From positions 248,001-312,000 of the forward strand of contig NZ_WPNZ01000005.1 of NCBI RefSeq assembly GCF_009755605.1: a stretch of DNA of 64,000 nt. The letters are read 5' to 3'. Source of the DNA: Streptomyces typhae. Lineage in GTDB: Bacteria; Actinomycetota; Actinomycetes; Streptomycetales; Streptomycetaceae. The position numbers and the translations under genes were made by a program. Positions 36,487 to 45,048 of the stretch are shown here, one piece after another. The notes beneath the pieces were generated by a model. It saw only the letters and a list, made by a program, of their open reading frames with translations. It searched no databases and had not been told where the DNA came from. Within the stretch, counting starts at the first letter, position 1; each line of letters begins with the position of its first letter.

Positions 36487-36697
36487 GGTGGGGAAAGGGA
36501 ACGACGAAGCAGGCCACGGCGGCAACGCTCGTACAGCGTCGGCCGACGGCCCGTCACATCCGGATCTCATCCGGAGATGTCGTCTTCACCCACCACGTCT
36601 GCGACTCCTTGATCAAACGGATCAGGTCACTTGCAGCGTAGCAGGTGTCGAGCCGACCCGGCCCGCATGACCGGGAGCGGGCAAAGGTTGGGGATGA

Positions 36698-36757
36698 ACA
36701 TGTGTGTGGGTGTCCACATGTGTCGTACGGTGGCACCTCACCCGGCGCACACGTGTG
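36698..36757. promoter_or_regulatory. Cluster of three CACA/TGTG palindromes
   Basis: ACATGTGT (36698-36705), CACATGTG (36715-36722) and CACACGTGTG (36748-36757) lie within 60 bp, ending 36 bp before the start of the mosaic secreted protein. This is the densest cluster of the motif in the window. Confidence 0.65.
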
Positions 36758-36793
36758 AGTGTGGCCGGCTCAAGAGAAGAGAGAGGCGGACAG

Positions 36794-39700
36794 TTGTCCA
36801 TACGTATGCCGGGGTGCCGGTCCCGGCACAGACCGGGCACCAGACGGGCGGGCGCTGTGGCGCAGGCCCTGTGCGTGGCGATGCTCGCCTCGCTCGTCAC
36901 CTTGTTCGCGCCCGCGCCCGCACAGGCACTCGAAGCCGTCACCGAGTCCGCCATCACGTTCAACATGCAGGGCGGCACCTCGTGGTTCGACGTCAGGACG
37001 AAGCTGCTTCCCAACGCGGACGTCGTGGCGCTCCAGGAGGCCACGACGCCTCCCGACCAGAAGTTCCTGGAGGGCGCCAAGGTCATCGCCGACAACGCCG
37101 ACGACACCACGAAGACCCCGTCGGGCCTCTCCGGTCTCAAGTACGAGCTGTACGCCAAGGAGTGGGGCGGACAGGGCCGACGGCAGCCGAACGGGGTCAT
37201 GCTCTACCTGAAGATCAAGGACAAGGCCGCCTGGGGCCCCGACCCCGGTGCGCCCGCCCCCGGCACCCCCGCCGACCCCGCCGACGTGGAGGACAAGCCC
37301 GAGGGCGACGGGAAGCCGCCCACGAAGCCGCCCGCGCGCAACAACCAGAAGTCCATGGCGATCTGGCTGCGCCAGGTGCCCAAGGATCTCAGCGAGCTCA
37401 AGTCCCGCATCAAGATCTTCCCCGCCGACGACCCGAAGAACCAGTGGATCAGGACCCGCCCCGCGTTCGGTGTGGAGGTCGGCGACACCTGGTACTTCAA
37501 CATCCACGCCGCGTCGATCCGCACGGAGAAGAAGCCGAATCCGCACACGTCCGCTCTGATCGACACGATCTCCCGGAAGATGGCCGGCAAGCGGTGGCGG
37601 GCCCTGGGCGACTTCAACAGCCTCGCGGAGACCAGTCGCGACACCTTCCCCCACACGTTCTACGCGGTGGAGAAGAACGAGAAGCCGGGCGGCGTCGCCG
37701 TCGAGACACAGCAGTCCGGCTACGCACTCGACTACATGATCGCCAGTGATCAGCTGGAGAACCTCACCGTCACACGGAGCGGGCAGAAGGGCGAGTCCGA
37801 CCACTGGCCCGTGAGGTTCGCCTCGGAGGGCAGCCCCAAGTGCGACTCCGGGTGGCCGTTCGTGTACAAGACCACCTACAACCCCAAGCAGGCACAGCGT
37901 GCCGCGCGTGCGGCCGGGGACGCCTGCGGCCCGCCGACGGCGGTCGTCTCCATGGGCGACAGCTACATCTCCGGTGAGGGCGGGCGGTGGGCCGGTAACG
38001 CCGCCGCCTCCGCGACCGGATCGGCCCGGGGCACCGACCGTGCCGCCGTGAACTGCAACGGCGAGGAGAGCGTCTGCGACCACGACGTGTCCAAGGTTTA
38101 TGGGGACACGTCGTACGACAAGGGCGGCAGCGCCTGCGACCGGTCCGACTCCGCGGAGATCAAGGGGGTGGACTTCGACGGCGTGCCCGCGGAGAGACGG
38201 TTCAACATCGCCTGCTCCGGGGCGACCACGGACAACGTCACGACGACGGGCTTCAAGGGGCAGCGCCCCCAGATCGACGACCTGCGCGACATCGCGCAGA
38301 ACAACGACGTGCGTCTGGTGGTCCTGTCCGTCGGCGGCAACGACCTGAAGTTCGCCGACATCCTCCAGGACTGCGTCAAGGCGTACTTCTACCCCTCCCT
38401 GTTCAACAAGGGCTGCCGGGGCGCCAAGGAGAAGGAGTTCGCCGACGGCCTCGGCCCGGTGCGCGGCAAGGTGGTGCAGACGGTCGAGGCCGTCCGCAAG
38501 ACGCTGCGCGAGGCGGGCCAGGAGGACGGCACGTACCAGATCGTGCTGCAGTCCTACGCCAACCCGCTGCCGCTCGGCCGCGACTACCGCGACCCGGAGA
38601 ACGCGCCGGTCCCCCCGGCCAACTACAGCCGGTACCTGAGCGGCGGCTGCCCCTTCCTCGACGCGGACAGCGACTGGGCGCACACCTCCGTGGTGCCCCG
38701 GATCAGCGCCATGCTGCGCGGCGCCGCGAACGAGGCCGGGGTGTCCTTCCTGGACCTCCAGGACGCGTTCGCCGGACACGAGCTGTGCAGCAGGACCACG
38801 CGGCAGGCGGGCGCGGACCACAAGCTGTCGTCGCCGCTCCCGGCCGAGCACGCCGAGTGGGTGCGCTGGGTCCCGTACGTGGTCGACGGACTCAAGGACC
38901 TGCCCTGGCAGGCCCAGGGCAACCAACAGGAGGCCATCCACCCCAACCACTACGGCCAGCTGGCCCTGTCCGCCTGCCTGACGAAGATCGCGGGCAAGCT
39001 CGGCGACTCCCCAGTGGTGTCGTCCTGCGTGGGCAGGGCGACGAGCCCGCCCGGAGACGTCGACGGGTCCGTCGACAACAACACGGTGCTGAGCAGGAGC
39101 AACCGGCGCGCGCCCGTAGCGGGGCTGCCCGACTGGAGCCGGGCCGGATACCGCGCCGGTGAGGTGCTGCCGGGCGCCGGTTCCCGCAACTCCGACCCCA
39201 CCTGCCACATCACCCCGTCCGCCCTCGACCAGCGGTTCAAGGTGCGTCCCGACGACGGGCAGGACGACACGGCGGGCCTGCAGGGCGCGATCGACCAGAT
39301 CCGCGACTCCTGCTCGCCGAGCGCGAATCCCGGAAGGCTGTCGGTCATCGAGCTGCCCAAGGGTGTGCTCGACGTCCGCAAGCAGCTCGCCGTGGACGCC
39401 TCCTACCTCGTGATCCGGGGGCAGGGGTCGGACCCGGCGAACGGTTCACGGATCGTCTTCCGCCCCGACGAGAACACCCGGTACGACAAGCTGACGGAGA
39501 AGGGCGAGCGCTGGAACCAGACCGCCATGACCCACAAGTGCGAGTTCACGACGGGCAACAACGTCGGAACGGGCGGCTGGATCTGGCCGGGCCGCGGCCT
39601 CTTCCGGGTCCAGACCCGGGAGGCCGCCGAGAAGTACCTCAAGATCTGCGGTTTCCCCGACAAGATCCCGGAGAATCGCCGTGACCTCTTCGAGGGCTCG

Positions 39701-40984
39701 ATCAACCAGCACTGGGAGTCGGGTGTCGCCGTGGGCGGATCCACCGCCGACGCGCACTACGCCGCGCGCAAGGGCGACCGGACCATCCAGCTGAACTCCA
39801 AGGCGAAGATGGACGCCTTCAAGCCTGGCGGCGACCTGTGGGTGGGGGCGGCGAACAGCCTGAAGTTCTACCAGACCCAGGAGGTCGCGGGAGCCTCTGC
39901 GGACGACGGCCGGCTGGAGAACCTCCACATGCGCCAGCAGGTGTTCACCATCGCCTCCGTGGACGCCGGCAAGCACACCGTCACCATCGACAAGCCGCTG
40001 GAGTACGACGTACCGGTCGACTCCACCTCCGACGGCTCCCCGCCCCTCGGTGTGGGCGGCAAGCCCTACGCCAGCAAGGTCACCGCGCTGAAGATGATCA
40101 CCGATGTGGGGTTCGAGGACTTCTCCTTCACCCAGGACATCAACGGCCTGCCCAAGCTCAACGGGGGCACGTATCAGTTCACCCCGGCCAACGCCGTGCA
40201 CAACTACGGCAACATGGCGCCCGAGTACGCCATGCACGGCATCGTCTTCAAGTGGGCCGCCGACTCCTGGGTGCGCGGTGTCCGCGCCGACATGGTCGGC
40301 TCACACCCGATCGTCACCGAGGTGGCAAGGAACATCCAGATCGAGCACAACGTGTTCGACGGCGCCTGGAACAAGGGCAAGGGCGGCAACGGATACCTGC
40401 GCGGCAGCCGCGTCTGGGACTCCCTGTACGCCTTCAACACCAGCCGCAACCTGCGGCACTTCACCTTCCAGTGGTCGTCCTCCGGCAACGTCGCCATCGG
40501 CAACGACTTCGACTCCGACCTGAACCTGCACGGCGGCTGGGAACGTCGCAACCTGTTCGAGAACAACACCGTGCACGTGCCCTACAACCACTCGTCGAGC
40601 GAGTGCGACACCAACTGCGGTGGCGAAGGCGGAGGCGGCGACAACGGCACCTGGTGGCCGATCTACTGGGCGGCCGGCAGCAAGGGCATCGGCTGGTCCG
40701 GGTCCAGCGGACAGCAGAACGTCTTCTTCAACAACACCCTGACCAAGCAGACCACCTCAGGAGGCCCGTACGAGCCCTATCGTCCCTATGCCGACACCTC
40801 CCGGCTGTTCCAGTTCGGGTCCGCCGCCGGTGACGCGGGTGCCTTCCAGCACCTGAGGACCTCGGGCGGCCCCATCCAGGACTGGGCGGACAACGAGCGC
40901 AACGACTACGGCGGGGGCAACGGCGTCGACGCCTCGCGCAGCGACCCCGCCACCTCGCTGTTCCTGCGCGACTACCGCTCCTGA
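36794..40984 (+). CDS. Secreted three-domain protein: CdtB/DNase I-like nuclease, SGNH hydrolase, beta-helix
   Basis: The chain is 1396 residues. The signal peptide carries RR and ends at APAQA (about 45). Domain 1 (about 50-345) is an endonuclease/exonuclease/phosphatase fold with CdtB-like FNMQGG (56-61), metal Glu82 in LQEA, His238 in NIHAAS, Asp273/Asn275 in GDFN, and Asp336-His337 in SDHWPV; all catalytic positions are present. Domain 2 (about 383-745) is an SGNH esterase: Ser390 in MGDSYISGEG, Asn516 in VGGND, His716 in AIHPNHYGQ. Domain 3 (about 800-1396) opens like a pectate-lyase superfamily beta-helix (DDGQDDTAGLQGAID). TTG 36794 is favoured by GAGAGG 7 nt upstream; ATG 36806 is the alternative. 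Confidence 0.88.
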   Translation: MSIRMPGCRSRHRPGTRRAGAVAQALCVAMLASLVTLFAPAPAQALEAVTESAITFNMQGGTSWFDVRTKLLPNADVVALQEATTPPDQKFLEGAKVIADNADDTTKTPSGLSGLKYELYAKEWGGQGRRQPNGVMLYLKIKDKAAWGPDPGAPAPGTPADPADVEDKPEGDGKPPTKPPARNNQKSMAIWLRQVPKDLSELKSRIKIFPADDPKNQWIRTRPAFGVEVGDTWYFNIHAASIRTEKKPNPHTSALIDTISRKMAGKRWRALGDFNSLAETSRDTFPHTFYAVEKNEKPGGVAVETQQSGYALDYMIASDQLENLTVTRSGQKGESDHWPVRFASEGSPKCDSGWPFVYKTTYNPKQAQRAARAAGDACGPPTAVVSMGDSYISGEGGRWAGNAAASATGSARGTDRAAVNCNGEESVCDHDVSKVYGDTSYDKGGSACDRSDSAEIKGVDFDGVPAERRFNIACSGATTDNVTTTGFKGQRPQIDDLRDIAQNNDVRLVVLSVGGNDLKFADILQDCVKAYFYPSLFNKGCRGAKEKEFADGLGPVRGKVVQTVEAVRKTLREAGQEDGTYQIVLQSYANPLPLGRDYRDPENAPVPPANYSRYLSGGCPFLDADSDWAHTSVVPRISAMLRGAANEAGVSFLDLQDAFAGHELCSRTTRQAGADHKLSSPLPAEHAEWVRWVPYVVDGLKDLPWQAQGNQQEAIHPNHYGQLALSACLTKIAGKLGDSPVVSSCVGRATSPPGDVDGSVDNNTVLSRSNRRAPVAGLPDWSRAGYRAGEVLPGAGSRNSDPTCHITPSALDQRFKVRPDDGQDDTAGLQGAIDQIRDSCSPSANPGRLSVIELPKGVLDVRKQLAVDASYLVIRGQGSDPANGSRIVFRPDENTRYDKLTEKGERWNQTAMTHKCEFTTGNNVGTGGWIWPGRGLFRVQTREAAEKYLKICGFPDKIPENRRDLFEGSINQHWESGVAVGGSTADAHYAARKGDRTIQLNSKAKMDAFKPGGDLWVGAANSLKFYQTQEVAGASADDGRLENLHMRQQVFTIASVDAGKHTVTIDKPLEYDVPVDSTSDGSPPLGVGGKPYASKVTALKMITDVGFEDFSFTQDINGLPKLNGGTYQFTPANAVHNYGNMAPEYAMHGIVFKWAADSWVRGVRADMVGSHPIVTEVARNIQIEHNVFDGAWNKGKGGNGYLRGSRVWDSLYAFNTSRNLRHFTFQWSSSGNVAIGNDFDSDLNLHGGWERRNLFENNTVHVPYNHSSSECDTNCGGEGGGGDNGTWWPIYWAAGSKGIGWSGSSGQQNVFFNNTLTKQTTSGGPYEPYRPYADTSRLFQFGSAAGDAGAFQHLRTSGGPIQDWADNERNDYGGGNGVDASRSDPATSLFLRDYRS

Positions 40985-40997
40985 GGTACGGCCTCCG

Positions 40998-41037
40998 CGC
41001 CCGTTCCCGGCGAACTCCGGTTCGCCGGGAACGGGCG
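40998..41037. terminator. Terminator after the mosaic secreted protein
   Basis: A perfect 17-bp stem CGCCCGTTCCCGGCGAA with 6-nt loop CTCCGG lies 14 bp beyond the stop. Confidence 0.92.
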
Positions 41038-41117
41038 TTCCGCGTGCGGTCAGGGATCACCTTCTCCTGTCGTCACCCTCTTAACCGGTGATACGGTCTG
41101 AGTGTGCGGCGCGAAGG

Positions 41118-41131
41118 GCACACATGTGTGC
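41118..41131. promoter_or_regulatory. GCACACATGTGTGC palindrome
   Basis: A perfect 14-bp palindrome lies 70 bp upstream of the tannase-family start and contains CACATGTG. It is the longest CACA/TGTG site together with the one at 56893. Confidence 0.65.
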
Positions 41132-41200
41132 GCCTATGCACACCTACGTCTTCGCGCGCCCACCCACCTGGTCATCAGGCCATTCCCCGGAAGGAAGAAC

Positions 41201-42820
41201 ATGAGACGACTCCTGACCGCCCTCGCGGCAGGTGTGCCGCTGGCCGCAGCAGTGTGTCTGCCGACGGCATCGGCGGCGCCGAGGGCGGATACCGGCCCCG
41301 TGCGGGCGACTTGCTCCGTGCCGTCCGTGTCGGCTCCCGCCGGTACCGAAGTGGAGTCCGTGACGGCCGTCCGTCAGGAGGGCGGCACGGTCCACGGCAG
41401 CGGGATCCTGGGCGGCACGGTCACCGGGGTCCCCGCCTACTGCGAGGTGACGGTCACTCTCACCCACCCTGGCGCCGACGATCACGCCGCAGTACGGACC
41501 TGGCTTCCCGTGAGCGGCTGGAACGGGCGTTTCCAAGCGCTGGGCGGCAGTGCCTACGCGGCCGGGGACAACGGTGTCGGACTGGCCGGCGCGGTCAAGA
41601 ACGGCTACGCCGCGACCACCACCGACGCGGGGCTCGGCGACGTGCTCGACACGGGCTGGGCGCTCGACCGCGCCGGACGGGTCAACACGCCTCTCCTGAA
41701 GAACTTCGCCTCCCGTTCCCAGCACGAGGCGGCGGCCGTCGGCAAGGACGTCGTCGACGACGTCTACGGCAGGCGCCCCTCCTTCTCGTACTTCAACGGC
41801 TGCTCCACGGGCGGACGGCAGGGCTACATGGAGGCCCAGCGGTACCCCGACGACTACGACGGCATCCTCGCCAACGCGCCCGCCGTCCACTGGGACGAGT
41901 TCGAGGTCGCCACCCTGTGGCCGCAGGTGGTCATGAACAACGAGAAGACCTATCCGTCCGCCTGCGAGTTCAAGGCCTTCACCGACGCCGCCGTCGAGGC
42001 CTGCGACCCGCTCGACGGCGTCGAGGACGGTCTGGTCGGCGACCCGGCACGGTGCGGCTTCGACCCGCGCCGCCTGATCGGCACCACGGTGCTGTGCGAC
42101 GGGAGGAGGCTGACCCTCACGGCCGCCGACGCGGCCGTGGTCCGCAAGATATGGGACGGCCCGCGCACCACGTCGGGCAAGCGGCTGTGGGCCGGTGTCC
42201 CGGTCGGTGCCGACCTGTCCGGACTGGCCGGCGTGTCCGGGCCCGACGAGAGCGGCCAGGTGCGGGGCGAGCCGTTCCCCGTACCCCGGCTGTGGGTCAC
42301 CACCTGGCTGAAGAAGCAGCCGTCGTTCGACGTGTCGACGATCACGTACGGCGAGTTCACCCAGTTGTTCAAGCAGTCCGAGGCCGAGTACGACAAGGTC
42401 GTCGGCACCGACGACCCCGACCTGTCCGCCTTCCGCGCGTCCGGCGGCAAGCTCCTCAGCTGGCACGGGCAGGCCGACCAGTACATTCCCAGCCACGGCA
42501 CCGTCGAGTACCGCCGTCAGGTCGAGCGGGCCATGGGCGGCGCCCGGCGCGTCGACGGCTTCCACCGCCTCTTCCTCGCCCCCGGCACGGTGCACTGCGG
42601 ACTCAACAAGGGCGACGGCACCACCGACGACCTCGGCGCGTTGCGGGCCTGGGTCGAGCAGGGCAAGGCCCCCCGGACGCTGCCCGCCACGCTCGTCAAT
42701 GCCCACGGGAAGAACGTCACCCGTGACCTGTGCGGATACCCGCAGGTCTCCCGCTACAAGGGCCACGGCGACCCGTCCGCCGCGAGCAGCTTCCGCTGCG
42801 TGTCCACGCCCCGGCGCTGA
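41201..42820 (+). CDS. Secreted tannase/feruloyl-esterase-family hydrolase
   Basis: The 539-residue exported esterase has a signal peptide ending ASAA (about 26). The family core is FNGCSTGGRQGYMEAQRYP (nucleophile Ser202), GILANAPAVHW, a Ca-loop-like CDPLDGVEDGLVGDPARC with paired Cys, WHGQADQYIPSHG (acid) and PGTVHCGLNKG (His). Members cleave gallate or ferulate esters of plant polyphenols. GGAAGGAAG precedes ATG 41201. It fits a plant-biomass role next to the SGNH/beta-helix protein, though the nuclease domain there does not. Confidence 0.93.
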   Translation: MRRLLTALAAGVPLAAAVCLPTASAAPRADTGPVRATCSVPSVSAPAGTEVESVTAVRQEGGTVHGSGILGGTVTGVPAYCEVTVTLTHPGADDHAAVRTWLPVSGWNGRFQALGGSAYAAGDNGVGLAGAVKNGYAATTTDAGLGDVLDTGWALDRAGRVNTPLLKNFASRSQHEAAAVGKDVVDDVYGRRPSFSYFNGCSTGGRQGYMEAQRYPDDYDGILANAPAVHWDEFEVATLWPQVVMNNEKTYPSACEFKAFTDAAVEACDPLDGVEDGLVGDPARCGFDPRRLIGTTVLCDGRRLTLTAADAAVVRKIWDGPRTTSGKRLWAGVPVGADLSGLAGVSGPDESGQVRGEPFPVPRLWVTTWLKKQPSFDVSTITYGEFTQLFKQSEAEYDKVVGTDDPDLSAFRASGGKLLSWHGQADQYIPSHGTVEYRRQVERAMGGARRVDGFHRLFLAPGTVHCGLNKGDGTTDDLGALRAWVEQGKAPRTLPATLVNAHGKNVTRDLCGYPQVSRYKGHGDPSAASSFRCVSTPRR

Positions 42821-42876
42821 ACGGACCGCTTGCGGACTCCGGTGACCGGCGGCTGCGGTTCCTGGGAGGCCGGTGC

Positions 42877-42957
42877 GGAAGTCCGGTGCGGTGGGTGCCG
42901 GAAGTCCGGTGCGGGGGCCCGGAAGTCCGGTGCGGTGGGTGTCGGAAGTCCGGTGCG
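42877..42957. repeat. Four direct copies of GGAAGTCCGGTGCG
   Basis: The 14-mer starts at 42877, 42900, 42921 and 42944 (spacings 23, 21, 23) in the convergent gap between the esterase and P450 genes. Confidence 0.9.
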
Positions 42958-43014
42958 GTACCCCCGCCCGCGCACCGCTCGTGCCCCGGCCGGCGCCGTC
43001 ACCGACGTACGCAG

Positions 43015-44268
43015 TCAGCCGGCGCGGCGGCGTGCGTCATCGACGCGGCAGCGCACCGGAAGTGACAACACCCCGCGAATGATCCCCGAACCGATCCATT
43101 CCAACGACTCCCGCGGAACGGCAAGTTCCAGGTCGTGTACGCGCGACAGCAGGATGCGAAGGGCGATGGTGGTCTCCAAGCGGGCGAGCGGGGCGCCCAG
43201 GCAGTAGTGGACGCCGTGTCCGAAGGCCAGATGGCGGGCACCGGAACGGGAGACGTCGAAGACGGGCGGGATGTCACCGGACGCCTGGGGAGCGTCGTGA
43301 CCGGCCGAACCGAGGGCCACGACGATCATGCTTCCCCGGGGGATCGGCACCCCGCCCAGTTCGAGGTCCCGCGACGCGTAGCGGCTGGTCGAGCGCTCGA
43401 CGGAAGTGTCGTGGCGCAGGAACTCCTCCACCGCGCCGGGCATCAGCTCGGGCCGCTCCCGCAACAGGCGCAGCTGGTCGGGGTGTTGCAGCAGGGACAG
43501 CACGGCGTTGCCCAGCAGGTTCACCGTGCTCTCGTGGCCCGCGACGACCAGCATCATCGCCGTGCCGACCAGCTCTTCCTCGGACAGCCGCCCGTCCTCC
43601 TGGTCGCGCACGGCCACCAGCGCGGACAGCAGGTCGTCCTGGGGGCGGCGGCGTTTGTCCGCGAGCAGCTCGGCGAGCAGGCCGTGCAGCGAGGCGAGCG
43701 CCGGGCGGTGCTCGGGGGACGCCACCTGGAGCGCCTGCCCCGACCAGCGCCGGAAGTCCAGATGGTGCTGGTCGGGGATGCCGAGAAGCTCGGCGACGAC
43801 CGTGGCGGGCAGTGGCGCGTTGAACGCCTCGACCAGGTCGACCTCCCCCGACGGCGGCATCGCGTCGATGAGTTCGTGCGCGATCTGTTCGATGCGGGGC
43901 GCCATGTCGGCCGTACGGCGCGGGGTGAAGGCCGCCGCGGCGAGGCGGCGCAGCCGGGTGTGCTCGGGCGGGTCGGCCTCCATCATCTGCGCGCCGAGCC
44001 CGACCGACGGCTTGTGCAGGACATAGCCCGCGGCGGCCAGGGCCTCGGCGGCCGGCGCGGAGTCCTTGAGCAGGTGGGGGTGGGTCAGTGCCTCCCGGGC
44101 CAGGTCGTAGCCGACGACCACCCAGCCCTTCAGGCCGAGGTGGAACTCGGCCGGGTGCAGGGGGCCGAGTTCCCGGAGCCGGGCGTACCGTGCGGGCGCG
44201 TCCGCCTTGAAGGCGGGATCGAGGACCACCGTGCCGTTCCGGTGCGGACACTGCTCGTGCGGGCTCAT
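43015..44268 (-). CDS. Cytochrome P450
   Basis: A 417-residue soluble bacterial P450 with the I-helix LVVAGHESTVN, the ExxR-type K-helix region GAVEEFLRHDTSV, and the heme loop FGHGVHYCLG with Cys356. AGGAGG lies 6 nt before ATG 44268. No ferredoxin gene is adjacent. It lies 226 bp downstream of the SsgA-like gene on the same strand. The class is typical of secondary-metabolite hydroxylases, but no biosynthetic core genes are in the window. Confidence 0.95.
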   Translation of the reverse strand: MSPHEQCPHRNGTVVLDPAFKADAPARYARLRELGPLHPAEFHLGLKGWVVVGYDLAREALTHPHLLKDSAPAAEALAAAGYVLHKPSVGLGAQMMEADPPEHTRLRRLAAAAFTPRRTADMAPRIEQIAHELIDAMPPSGEVDLVEAFNAPLPATVVAELLGIPDQHHLDFRRWSGQALQVASPEHRPALASLHGLLAELLADKRRRPQDDLLSALVAVRDQEDGRLSEEELVGTAMMLVVAGHESTVNLLGNAVLSLLQHPDQLRLLRERPELMPGAVEEFLRHDTSVERSTSRYASRDLELGGVPIPRGSMIVVALGSAGHDAPQASGDIPPVFDVSRSGARHLAFGHGVHYCLGAPLARLETTIALRILLSRVHDLELAVPRESLEWIGSGIIRGVLSLPVRCRVDDARRRAG

Positions 44269-44494
44269 GGAGCGCCTCCTGTTCGGGCCGTGCGGCGGTG
44301 CCCTGCCGTACCCGGCACCCTCGCACGGCGATCACGCTGTCGTCATGGGAACGATGCGAGGCCGGTGGTCGTTCTTGAATATGTCGTCCTTGGCTATGTC
44401 GTCCTTGAAGGGGTGTCCTTGCAGTGCCGGCTCCGCCTGGTGCTGGTTCCGTCAAGTGCCGGAAGGCGCGCGAGAGTCGTCGGGAGCTGCTCCG

Positions 44495-44965
44495 TCAGGC
44501 GTCGGTCGGCGTTCCCGGGCCCCCGGTCAACTCGTCGAGGAGTCCGTCCCAGTTCAGGACGTCCCACTCCGCCTCGGCCGAGACGATCCGGTAGGTGGCG
44601 TCGAGCCACCTCGCGAGCTGTGCCGTGGGCAGCTCGAACAGGGCTTCCACCTCCGGTGATTCGAGGAGCAGCCAGGACGAGGGCGGTCCGCCGGGCAGCG
44701 TCGGCCACATGCGTACCTCACCGAGACCGCTCATCGACGTCAGGCCGCGGTGCAGGAGTTCACGTCCGATGTTCCACGAGCGACTCGCTCCCCGCTCCAC
44801 CAGGAATTCGACGCCGATCACGGCGGGCGTGCCCGGGTCGAAGCGGAACTCGGCCTGCAGGGGGCGCCGGGTGAACTCGTCGAGCATCAGGTCGAGGTCG
44901 ACGAGCAGCGAAGGCACCTGCTCGGTCGCCGGGTGAGCCCGCAGGGGTGACTGGTCACGGTGCAT
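44495..44965 (-). CDS. SsgA-family (SALP) sporulation/cell-division regulator
   Basis: This 156-residue protein has the SsgA-like core: AEFRFDPGTPAVIGVEFLVE, SWNIGRELLHRGLTSMSGLG, EVRMWPT, ALFELPTAQLARWLDATYRI. It is slightly longer than typical SALPs (about 130-145) because of extra N- and C-terminal residues. SALPs recruit division and peptidoglycan machinery in sporulating actinomycetes. This gene follows the LAL gene by 83 bp, an arrangement repeated loosely at 48 kb. ATG 44965 has AAGGGG upstream. Confidence 0.85.
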   Translation of the reverse strand: MHRDQSPLRAHPATEQVPSLLVDLDLMLDEFTRRPLQAEFRFDPGTPAVIGVEFLVERGASRSWNIGRELLHRGLTSMSGLGEVRMWPTLPGGPPSSWLLLESPEVEALFELPTAQLARWLDATYRIVSAEAEWDVLNWDGLLDELTGGPGTPTDA

Positions 44966-45048
44966 GGCTGGGTTCCCCTTCGTGGTACGACGTCTGCCGC
45001 CCTCACCCTTCGCCAGGGGACGGGACGCGCACATCGGTCACCTGACTG

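Noticed and set aside
36794-38000. Complete cytolethal distending toxin
   Set aside because: Only a CdtB-like domain is seen; no CdtA/CdtC-like ricin-type lectin or pertussis-like subunits are nearby.
36770-39208. 812-codon minus-strand ORF over the CdtB-like protein
   Set aside because: Antisense shadow. The plus strand has intact catalytic motifs, signal peptide and terminator.
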